This document shows, piece after piece, positions 1 through 6,723 of a stretch of DNA of 45,865 bases (positions are counted from its first letter, which is position 1; each line of letters begins with the position of its first letter). Made by a program: the position numbers and the translations under genes. This DNA comes from an uncultured Desulfovibrio sp. Its GTDB lineage: Bacteria; Desulfobacterota; Desulfovibrionia; Desulfovibrionales; Desulfovibrionaceae. The notes beneath the pieces were generated by a model. The model saw nothing but the letters and a program-made list of their open reading frames with translations, made no database searches and was not told the DNA's origin. Location of the stretch: assembly GCA_900553065.1 (NCBI GenBank), contig USBZ01000011.1:1-45865 (forward strand), written 5' to 3'.

Positions 1-21
1 TAAAGGCTTCGCCTTTTTGGA

Positions 22-45
22 ACTCCCCGCATAGCGGGGAGTTTT
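22..45 (+). terminator. Rho-independent terminator of a gene left of the window
   Basis: A 9-bp perfect stem (22-30 with 34-42) has a 3-base loop and runs into a short T tract. It would end a plus-strand transcript that begins outside the window. Confidence 0.7.
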
Positions 46-60
46 CAGTCTTAAAGAAAA

Positions 61-87
61 TCCCCCGAAGCTTTTGACTTCGGGGGA
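61..87 (-). terminator. Terminator of the 126-500 minus-strand gene
   Basis: A 10-bp perfect stem (61-70 with 78-87) with a 7-base loop. Read on the minus strand it is followed by TTTTCTTT, so it is placed to end the small gene whose stop lies 39 bp upstream. Confidence 0.75.
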
Positions 88-125
88 CAAACGGTTCCTT
101 TCACGGCGCAGGCCTGTCCGGGACA

Positions 126-500
126 TCAACGCCTGGAGCCCGGGCGGCCAGCCCTTCTCACAGGAACAACTTCCCTGGCGACAGTCGGCGTAAAGCACAA
201 GCCTTCAAGCCAGAACAGGAAACCGTCGGCCAGAGTCTCGCAGGTCTTCTTCAAACTTCCGTTGCTGAGAGAACTCTTGGCAACGGTTTTCTCCAAGGAA
301 AAGTCCTTGCGTATATAAGGTTCGGACGGCGTTGCCCTGCTGCCATCCACCGCTCGGTGCACGATCCTCAGAATATAGTTCTGTCCAAGATCATGAATGT
401 CAAAGCGAAGCTTCTGTCCCATGAATTCGAAGACATGATCCTCAATCCAGGGGCAGCCTCTTCTTTTCAGGGCGTTTCTTATCTCTTCGTAAAGTTCCAT
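126..500 (-). CDS. Hypothetical protein, 124 aa
   Basis: I do not recognise the family. The frame is supported as a real gene by an AAGGAGTC ribosome-binding site a few bases before the ATG at 500 and by a strong terminator just after the stop. The N-terminal two thirds look like a small soluble alpha/beta protein with alternating hydrophobic residues (for example FMGQKLRFDIHDLG). The C-terminus is basic and rich in arginine and proline. There is no signal peptide, membrane segment or cysteine motif. It appears to be a single-gene unit. Confidence 0.6.
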   Translation of the reverse strand: MELYEEIRNALKRRGCPWIEDHVFEFMGQKLRFDIHDLGQNYILRIVHRAVDGSRATPSEPYIRKDFSLEKTVAKSSLSNGSLKKTCETLADGFLFWLEGLCFTPTVAREVVPVRRAGRPGSRR

Positions 501-1082
501 ACAGGACTCCTTAGAATGTAGTGACCCCTTGTTTTGAAATTCTCTCTGCTGGGTGAAAAGATCAAGTTGAAAAGTCTTTCCGGAATATTACAAAATATTG
601 ACATCAAAAAAGACGGACACGAAACACGCCCTCTGAAAAACAGCCAAGGCGGAGAGTCCGGGCCCGTCTTCCTGCCACTGAAGGCGCCACACAGAGATCC
701 CGGAGATCTGTAACTCGGCGCTTTTCCATGTATCTCTTGACGTCACCCGTGCCGCCGTTCTAGGGTATGGCAGCCGTTCAGGACTCAAAGAGCGACTCCG
801 CAAGATTTCCGCCGCTATGCGTCTTCCCCTTTTCCGGGAAGCTGCACGCCCCTTATTACGCATCTTCCGCCTCTCTCCCCCTGTTCCCCGGCCCTCATAT
901 TCAACAGGAACCGCCACGCAACTGCGTGCCGTGGTCTGTCGCGCTCTTCTGCCATAAGGCAGCATATTTCCGACATGAAGTCACTTCATGCCGGCACGGT
1001 CGAGCCGTGCCTTAAAGATCATTTCAAACAAATACCTGTGCATCCGCATAATCCGTGTCTCATGTAAAAAAAGGAGAAAAAC
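501..1082. other. Gene-free region with small hairpins
   Basis: I see no convincing gene in these 582 bp. Open frames on both strands lack ribosome-binding sites and family features. A TTGACG (735-740) to TAGGGT promoter-like pair lies near 735-765. Two tandem perfect hairpins follow at 974-990 (7-bp stem) and 993-1011 (7-bp stem), about 70 bp before the DUF554 start. The stretch could be a long structured leader or a small RNA; neither is shown. Confidence 0.4.
1023..1052 (+). promoter_or_regulatory. Candidate promoter for the DUF554 gene
   Basis: TTCAAA (1023-1028) and CATAAT (1047-1052) are separated by 18 bp. Transcription would start about 25 bases before the ATG at 1083. The -35 is weak (4 of 6 matches) and the -10 is good (5 of 6). 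Confidence 0.35.
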
Positions 1083-1794
1083 ATGATCGGTCCGGAAATC
1101 AATTCGTCGTGCATTTTTTTTCGGCGCACTTATCGGCAGTTACGTCGGAAGGCTTCTGGGAGAAACTTTCCGAAGACATCTTCTGCTGGTCTTCGGCTGC
1201 ATAAACATAGGCATGGGCGTATTCATGATAGGCAAAACGCAGGCTCTGCCGCCCGTAGTCTGCTCCCTTCTGATCGGAACTCTTGTAGGAGAAATGTTCA
1301 GACTTGAGCATCTCATCATGATTCTTGCCCAGAAGGTCGCCGCGGCCTTCAGCCGTTTAGGAAAAAAGCAGAACAGCTCTCTGGAATATATGAAAGAACA
1401 GTTTTCCATAATCCTTGTCGTCTTTGCCGCCAGCGGACTCGGATTCTTCGGTGCCATGCAGGAAGGACTTACCGGCGATCCCTCGCTGCTCATCATCAAG
1501 GTTCTGCTCGATTTTCCCACCGCTCTGTTCATTGCAGCCAATACCGGCGCCATTATCGGCATTCTCTGCGTTCCGCAGTTTCTGGTTCAGATGCTCGTTC
1601 TGCTTTCGGCAGGATTCGTCGGCCAGTACACCTCGCCCTTTCTTCTGGACAACTTCTCCGGCTGCGGCGGATTCATCATGCTGGCCACGGGACTGCGTAC
1701 CTGCGGCATCATGCAGTTTCCCATCCTGAGCATGCTGCCCGCCTTTCTCTTTTCCATGCCGCTTTCCATGCTCTGGCTGCACTTCTTTGCCTGA
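1083..1794 (+). pseudogene. DUF554 family membrane protein, frameshifted at a T8 run
   Basis: The ATG at 1083 has an excellent ribosome-binding site (AAGGAGAA) and encodes the family's usual start (MIGPEIN...). That frame is broken after about 13 codons. The rest of the protein continues one frame over, through glycine-rich membrane helices, to the stop at 1794. The join is at an eight-T run (1114-1121). With seven Ts the frame reads I-F-F-G-A-L-I-G and gives an intact protein of 236 aa, the normal size for DUF554. The family consists of predicted multi-pass inner-membrane proteins of unknown function. Either the gene is inactive, the run varies in length, polymerase slippage restores it, or the assembly has one T too many. 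Without the front part, an internal ATG at 1213 could start a 193-aa product, but I see no ribosome-binding site there. Confidence 0.75.
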
Positions 1795-1880
1795 TACCGT
1801 GCCTCCTGCGGACTTTTCAAAACGATGTCGAGCGGGTATAAGAGAGAAAGAAGATCGGCCCTTTCAGGAGAATATCAGCC

Positions 1881-2615
1881 ATGCATACGTTTTACCTTCC
1901 GCCGGAACACTGGCAGAACGAACTTGAGATCGCCGGCGCGGAAGCGCATCATATGGGCAGAGTCCTCAGACTGCACCCGGGCGACGAAGTTCTGGTTCTC
2001 GACGGCAAAGGCCGCGAGGCTCTGTGCCGCATCCTCAGGATCGGAAAACAGAGCGCATCGCTGCAGATACTGAACGAGAAACGGCATCCCCGTCCGACAT
2101 CCGGCGTCGTGCTGGCCGTGGGCTGGGGCAAGGAAGCCCGCCGCGGCTGGATACTGGAAAAATCCGTGGAACTGGAGGCCGACGGTCTGTGGTTCTGGCA
2201 GGCAAAACGCAGTCAGTTCCCCGTGCCGCAGGATGCCAAGGAAACCTGGCACGCCTCGCTGGTGGCCGGAGCCAAACAGTGCCGCAATCCCTGGCTGCCG
2301 GAACTGCGTACGCTGCCCGGAGGTGTGGACGAACTTATCAGAGCATCCGAGGGCTTTGAACATAAGCAGGTTCTTCTGGAAAGCGGTCTGCCCTCTCAGA
2401 GCTTCATGTCGGAAGCCTTCCTCGGTCTTCCGGGCAGAACGCTCTGTGTCATCGGTCCGGAAGGCGGCTTTACGCCGGATGAGGCGGACAAGCTCATTCA
2501 GGCCGGATTCCAGGCCCTGAGCATGGGGGAACGCGTACTGCGCTGGGAAACCGCCGCCATGATGGCCCTCGGCCTGCACTGGTGGAAACGTCAGCATCCG
2601 GGAGAACAACAGTGA
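1881..2615 (+). CDS. rsmE: 16S rRNA m3U1498 methyltransferase RsmE
   Basis: Methylates N3 of U1498 in 16S rRNA of the small subunit, using S-adenosylmethionine. The 244 aa match the usual family length. An N-terminal PUA-like part (HHMGRVLRLHPGD near residue 23) is followed by a SPOUT domain with the cofactor-loop signature GPEGGF (residues 192-197) and the C-terminal knot segment MGERVLRWETA. The start has an AGGAGA site 10 bases upstream. The stop overlaps the GTG start of rarA by 4 bp, so the two are probably translationally coupled. It opens a run of rRNA-modification and replication-maintenance genes. Confidence 0.95.
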   Translation: MHTFYLPPEHWQNELEIAGAEAHHMGRVLRLHPGDEVLVLDGKGREALCRILRIGKQSASLQILNEKRHPRPTSGVVLAVGWGKEARRGWILEKSVELEADGLWFWQAKRSQFPVPQDAKETWHASLVAGAKQCRNPWLPELRTLPGGVDELIRASEGFEHKQVLLESGLPSQSFMSEAFLGLPGRTLCVIGPEGGFTPDEADKLIQAGFQALSMGERVLRWETAAMMALGLHWWKRQHPGEQQ

Positions 2616-3832
2616 ACCGTCCGCTGCCGGAAAGTCTTCGTCCTTCCGATCTGGAACATTTCGTTGGGCAGCCTCATCTGCGCGCGCAGATACAGGCGCT
2701 TTTGAACGGTCCGTCTCTTCCGAGTCTGCTTCTTTTCGGACCTCCGGGATGCGGCAAGTCCACGCTCGCCCTGCTGCTGGCCCGCGCCACCGGAAAAAAA
2801 ATGCTGCGCCTCTCCGCGCCCGAAGCCGGAATTCAGCAGCTGCGTCGCCAGCTCGCCGGTGTGGAAGTTCTGGTTCTCGACGAACTTCACCGATTTTCCA
2901 AGGCGCAGCAGGACTTCTTTCTGCCCATCCTTGAAAGCGGCGAAATCACCATGATCGCCACGACCACGGAAAATCCCTCGTTCAGCGTCACGAGGCAGCT
3001 TCTTTCCCGGCTTCATGTGCTCAGACTGAAGCCGCTCGGGCGCGACGATCTGCTTGCGCTTGCCCGCCGCGGCACGGAAAAAACCGGAACAGCCTTTCCC
3101 GACGACGTGCTGGAATTTCTTTCCGCGCTTTCCAACGGAGACGCCCGTACACTGCTCAATCTTGTGGAATACGTTTCCGGCCTTCCGGAAGATCAGCGCA
3201 CTCTGGCCGGAGTACAGAAGGTCATGCCGGAAGTCGTGGCCCGGCACGACAAGGACGGAGACAGCCATTATGAACTTGCCTCCGCCATGATCAAATCCAT
3301 CCGGGGAAGCGATCCGGATGCCGCGCTCTACTATCTGGCCTGTCTGCTGGAAGGCGGGGAAGATCCCCGCTTCATCTGCCGACGCCTCATTCTTTCCGCT
3401 TCGGAGGACGTAGGTCTGGCCGATCCGCATGCTCTGCCGATGGCCGTGGCCTGTCAGCAGGCCGTAGAGTTCGTGGGCATGCCGGAAGGCTATATTCCTC
3501 TGGCGGAAACAGCCGTGTATCTGGCGCTCGCTCCGAAGAGCAATTCCACCTACGCGGCCTATCACAACGTAACGAGAGAAATAAAGAACAACGGCATGCA
3601 GCCCGTGCCCCTGCATCTGCGAAACGCGGTAACGAAGATGCAGAAGCAGTGGGGCTACGGCAAGGACTATCAGTATCCGCACAACTTTCCCGGCGCCTGG
3701 GTGGATCAGGAATATCTGCCTGAAACCGTGGTTGCGCGCCGCTACTATCAGAGCAAGGATCAGGGGGACGAACCCCGGCTCAACGCGTGGCACAAGCGTC
3801 ATCGCCGTGTCGCGCCCATAGAAAAGAAATAA
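2612..3832 (+). CDS. rarA: Replication-associated recombination protein A (RarA/MgsA AAA+ ATPase)
   Basis: A clamp-loader-like AAA+ ATPase that acts at stalled replication forks. Walker A GPPGCGKST is at residues 43-51, Walker B LVLDELHRF near residues 86-95, and the sensor-1 segment TTTENPSF follows. The C-terminal part carries the family's conserved stretch (EDVGLADP, PKSNSTYAAY). I chose the GTG at 2612 (406 aa) because it overlaps the rsmE stop and has GGGAG upstream. An in-frame ATG at 2582 would lie inside rsmE and add only ten non-conserved residues. Confidence 0.93.
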   Translation: MNRPLPESLRPSDLEHFVGQPHLRAQIQALLNGPSLPSLLLFGPPGCGKSTLALLLARATGKKMLRLSAPEAGIQQLRRQLAGVEVLVLDELHRFSKAQQDFFLPILESGEITMIATTTENPSFSVTRQLLSRLHVLRLKPLGRDDLLALARRGTEKTGTAFPDDVLEFLSALSNGDARTLLNLVEYVSGLPEDQRTLAGVQKVMPEVVARHDKDGDSHYELASAMIKSIRGSDPDAALYYLACLLEGGEDPRFICRRLILSASEDVGLADPHALPMAVACQQAVEFVGMPEGYIPLAETAVYLALAPKSNSTYAAYHNVTREIKNNGMQPVPLHLRNAVTKMQKQWGYGKDYQYPHNFPGAWVDQEYLPETVVARRYYQSKDQGDEPRLNAWHKRHRRVAPIEKK

Positions 3833-3847
3833 GCGACGGAAACGAGT

Positions 3848-4621
3848 ATGGAACAGTATTATTCCCGCAACTACCGGTCGGAGGGACATTCTGCAGGCAT
3901 GTTCCCCTCTCTGCGTTTTTATCTGTCTCTGGCAGGCATCATGTACCGGGCAGGCCGCGTGGCCTCCGCCGGGAACTACGACGCATCGCGCTGGGTGTAC
4001 GACAGCTACCTTGTCGGCAGACTCATGGAACGCATCGGCACGCCCGTCATCATCGAAGGCGTGGAGCATCTTGAAAACGAAGGTCCCTGCGTATTCGAAG
4101 CCAATCACATGAGCACGCTGGAAACGTTTTTCCTGCCCTGCATCATACAGCCCCGCAAGGACGTGACCTTCGTGGTGAAAAAATCGCTGCTCGACTATCC
4201 CTGCCTCGGCCCCGTACTTGCTTCCCGCGATCCGCTGGCCATCGGACGCAGCAATCCCCGCGAGGATCTCACCGTGGTCATGGAAGGCGGCCTGAAGCAT
4301 CTTGAGTCCGGAAGATCCGTCATCATCTTTTCACAGGGCAGCCGCAAGCCCGACGTGAATCCCGAAGACTTCAACAGTCTCGGCGTAAAGCTGGCCCGCA
4401 AGGCTCACGTTCCCGTCGTGCCCGTGGCGCTCAAGACCGATGCCTGGGGAGAAGGTTCCCTCATCAAGGACATGGGCTGGATCAAGCCCTCTCTTCCCAT
4501 TCATGTGCGCTTCGGCGAACCGGTAGAAATCAAAGGACCGGGCCGAGAAGAACACGCGGCCATTGTAAACTTCATCAAGAACAGTTTCGACGAGTGGGTT
4601 GCAGCCGATGGCAAAGCATGA
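3848..4621 (+). CDS. PlsC-like lysophospholipid acyltransferase family protein
   Basis: A 257-aa protein of the PlsC/LPLAT fold, which transfers acyl chains to glycerophosphate-type acceptors at the inner membrane. It has the expected order of motifs: ANHMSTLE near residues 85-92, a KKSLLDYPCLGP segment, EGG, then FSQGSR (161-166) and a VPVVPVAL segment. Two key positions differ from the textbook enzymes. The HX4D motif is HX4E (H87, E92), and the acidic residue of the FPEGTR motif is glutamine (Q163). It follows rarA by 15 bp and its end overlaps rsmG, so it sits inside the operon. Its true acceptor cannot be told; it may not be the main 1-acylglycerol-3-phosphate acyltransferase. Confidence 0.8.
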   Translation: MEQYYSRNYRSEGHSAGMFPSLRFYLSLAGIMYRAGRVASAGNYDASRWVYDSYLVGRLMERIGTPVIIEGVEHLENEGPCVFEANHMSTLETFFLPCIIQPRKDVTFVVKKSLLDYPCLGPVLASRDPLAIGRSNPREDLTVVMEGGLKHLESGRSVIIFSQGSRKPDVNPEDFNSLGVKLARKAHVPVVPVALKTDAWGEGSLIKDMGWIKPSLPIHVRFGEPVEIKGPGREEHAAIVNFIKNSFDEWVAADGKA

Positions 4622-5264
4622 CTGTTCCCCCGCCATTATCGGAAAGTTGTGTGCAGATGCAGGATTCACGCTTACGGCGGAGCAGTCCTCGCAGCTTGCG
4701 GCGTATCTTGACCTGCTCATGCGCTGGAACAGGATGATGAATCTTGTGGGTGCCAAGCACTGGAGAGACGCTCTGGAAGATCTTATTCTCGACAGCTTCC
4801 ATCTGGCGGACTTTCTCAGGAAAAACATTCTGCCCGGTCTTCTGGAGTCTCCCGAAACGTGGGATCTCGGTTCCGGCGCAGGGCTTCCGGGCATTCCCCT
4901 GCGCATGGTCTGGCAGGACGGCAGCTACTGGATGGTGGAATCCCGCGACAAACGTACCATTTTCCTTTCCACGGTACTGGCTCGCTGCCCTCTGCCCGGA
5001 ACGCAGGTATTCAGAGGCCGTGCCGAACAGTTCATGGAAGGAAAGAAAGCCGATCTCATCGTAAGCCGGGCCTTCATGCCCTGGAAGGAAATGCTTGCCT
5101 TTGTCCGGGGGCACCTTGCCGAAGGCGGATGCGTCGTGTTTCTTACCCGGGAAGAACTCCTCCCCGACAGCAGTCTGCCGTGGGTAAGCGCAGGAACCGC
5201 CCAGTATGCGGTCAACGGCACCAGGCGCTTTTTCTGCGCCTTCAGGGAAGCGGATCTTTCATAG
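4608..5264 (+). CDS. rsmG: 16S rRNA m7G527 methyltransferase RsmG
   Basis: Methylates N7 of G527 in 16S rRNA, using S-adenosylmethionine. The cofactor-binding loop DLGSGAGLPGIPL is at residues 86-98, preceded by the typical RWNRMMNLVG segment near residue 40. At 218 aa it is of normal length. The ATG at 4608 lies inside the acyltransferase gene (14-bp overlap). A TTG at 4599 is an alternative start with a closer purine-rich stretch. It is the last gene of the rsmE-rarA-plsC-rsmG run. Confidence 0.93.
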   Translation: MAKHDCSPAIIGKLCADAGFTLTAEQSSQLAAYLDLLMRWNRMMNLVGAKHWRDALEDLILDSFHLADFLRKNILPGLLESPETWDLGSGAGLPGIPLRMVWQDGSYWMVESRDKRTIFLSTVLARCPLPGTQVFRGRAEQFMEGKKADLIVSRAFMPWKEMLAFVRGHLAEGGCVVFLTREELLPDSSLPWVSAGTAQYAVNGTRRFFCAFREADLS

Positions 5265-5420
5265 CGCAATACGCTTGAAAACAGCCCTTGCACCGGGCTT
5301 CAGAATTTCGCCTATTCCCTCCTGGCGTACGGCTCTGTCACGCCGTCCGACCAGACAAACGAAACTGCCATACCTAAAATAAGGCAGCCCTTCCGGGTGT
5401 TTTTTTCTCATACAGATGCC

Positions 5421-5458
5421 AAAAGAGGCGGAGAAACGTTCATTTCTCCGCCTCTTTT
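5421..5458. terminator. Bidirectional terminator between rsmG and the YHS-like gene
   Basis: A 16-bp perfect stem (5421-5436 with 5443-5458), with As on one side and Ts on the other, serves both strands. It lies between convergent genes: rsmG on the plus strand and the small membrane protein on the minus strand. Confidence 0.85.
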
Positions 5459-5490
5459 CGATTCTCCGAAATGTGTCTGACTCCCGGAAA

Positions 5491-5763
5491 TCAGTCGAGC
5501 TTCTGCTGTTCGTTGAACCGGTCGATATACTTCTGACGGCATTCGTAGCTGCAGAAGTGCAGGGTCTGATCGCCGTTGCGCACGGTAATGGCGTTATCCT
5601 TTTCCACATAGGTTCCGCAAACGGGATCCTTGACCATTTCTCCCGAATCCACGCGCTTCTTCTGCTGCTGAGCTTCCTTTTCCGCCCTCTTCTTGCTGTC
5701 GTTCATGAACAGTCTGTACAGCACATAGCAGACCAGCGCGAAAATGACTACCTTGATGATCAT
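5491..5763 (-). CDS. Small membrane-anchored YHS-like metal-binding protein
   Basis: A 90-aa protein. Residues 1-19 form one hydrophobic membrane segment. A charged, glutamine-rich linker (21-40) follows, then a compact domain with DPVCGTYV (C49) and FCSYEC (C71, C75). This DPVCG...FCS..C arrangement is that of YHS/TRASH-type domains, which are thought to bind metal. A GGAG ribosome-binding site precedes the ATG. It lies 63 bp downstream of folK on the same strand and may be cotranscribed. The metal and the partner are unknown. Confidence 0.75.
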   Translation of the reverse strand: MIIKVVIFALVCYVLYRLFMNDSKKRAEKEAQQQKKRVDSGEMVKDPVCGTYVEKDNAITVRNGDQTLHFCSYECRQKYIDRFNEQQKLD

Positions 5764-5826
5764 ACTCTCTCCTGAGCGAGGTTATCGTTGTCACAAGAAC
5801 ACTGCGAAAACAGCGCATGGGTGAAT

Positions 5827-6327
5827 CTATTGGAAAATGACGGAACCTTCAAGACGCCAGGACAGTTTATCCAGCAGACTTTTCACGTTCCTTCCGTCCG
5901 GCATGACGAGATCCGGAGCAATTTCAAGCAGAGGAACCAGAACGAAGGCTCTTTCCGTCATGCGCGGATGCGGAAGAATGAGATGTTCTCCCTCGCTTTT
6001 CTCTTCGTTGCCGAAAAGCAGCAGATCCATGTCTATGACGCGCGGGCCGAAGTGATCATCCGCATGGCGGACACGCCCCATGGCGAGTTCCTGCTCCAGC
6101 ATGAAGTCGAGCAGCACTCCGGAAGTCACGCTTTCGTCGCAGTCGAGCCGGATCACCTGATTCAGAAACCAGGGCTGATCCTTTCTCCCCTGCGGTTCCG
6201 TGCTGTACAGCGAAGAACAGGCGGCAACCGTCACGCCGGGCATGGTCGAAAGCACCTCGCGCGCTCCGGCAAGGTGAGCCTGCGCATCCCCCATGTTGGA
6301 CCCGAGGCAGACAAAGGCTTGAGTCAT
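5827..6327 (-). CDS. folK: 6-hydroxymethyl-7,8-dihydropterin pyrophosphokinase FolK
   Basis: Transfers pyrophosphate from ATP to 6-hydroxymethyl-dihydropterin in folate synthesis; cytosolic. The start MTQAFVCLGSNMGD is typical, and the signature FGPRVIDMDLLLFG appears near residues 90-103, followed by LPHPRMTERAFVL. At 166 aa it has the usual length. I took the ATG at 6327; another in-frame ATG 15 bases upstream is possible, and a purine-rich AAAGAAG lies between the two. The frame stays open far upstream across the tamA gene on the other strand, but that extension has no family content and is taken as chance. Confidence 0.9.
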   Translation of the reverse strand: MTQAFVCLGSNMGDAQAHLAGAREVLSTMPGVTVAACSSLYSTEPQGRKDQPWFLNQVIRLDCDESVTSGVLLDFMLEQELAMGRVRHADDHFGPRVIDMDLLLFGNEEKSEGEHLILPHPRMTERAFVLVPLLEIAPDLVMPDGRNVKSLLDKLSWRLEGSVIFQ

Positions 6328-6723
6328 ACTACTTCTTTCCATCCTTTTTGGCGAAAGTATACTCCGGTACGGCGTTCTGTCCAGCCCGCAGAAAGGGGTG
6401 AACGGGCATACCGCTTCCGCCCTGTTGCCATGATCGATGAAGTGCTGAACGTGACACTCCTTCCAGGAAAGACGACCTGCTTGCGCCCCCCCCCAAAAAA
6501 AGATGGACTTTGCCGTCAGGCTGCGGGCAGAGTCATCTTCATTCCCCAGAGAGAAATCCTGGAACAGGGGCATCGGAAGACATCTTCGAACATCCATCGC
6601 ATCCTCGTCTTGTGCGCTTTCTTCAGGAAATAAGACGAATTCTGCTGTCCTGAACGTTATTTCCTGAAGACGGACTTTTGCCTTCCCTTGCAAGTCGGGC
6701 ACACCCATGCTAGTGCTTGCATC
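6328..6723. other. Divergent intergenic region between folK and tamA
   Basis: No gene is supported in these 396 bp. It must hold the promoters of folK and of the tamA operon. It contains a C9A7 homopolymer tract (6486-6501) and a perfect 14-bp inverted repeat (6620-6633 with 6657-6670). Confidence 0.5.
6620..6670. repeat. Perfect 14-bp inverted repeat upstream of tamA
   Basis: The arms are 6620-6633 and 6657-6670, separated by 23 bp, and end 54 bp before the tamA start. No T tract follows, so it is not an ordinary terminator. It could be an operator or a leader hairpin. Confidence 0.6.

Noticed and set aside
974..1011. Tandem hairpins as a 6S-type or other known small RNA
   Set aside because: No T tract, no match to a structure I can recall with confidence. 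Left only as a note on the gap.
588..1015. Overlapping open frames on both strands in the first gap
   Set aside because: No ribosome-binding sites, odd amino-acid composition and no recognisable fold.
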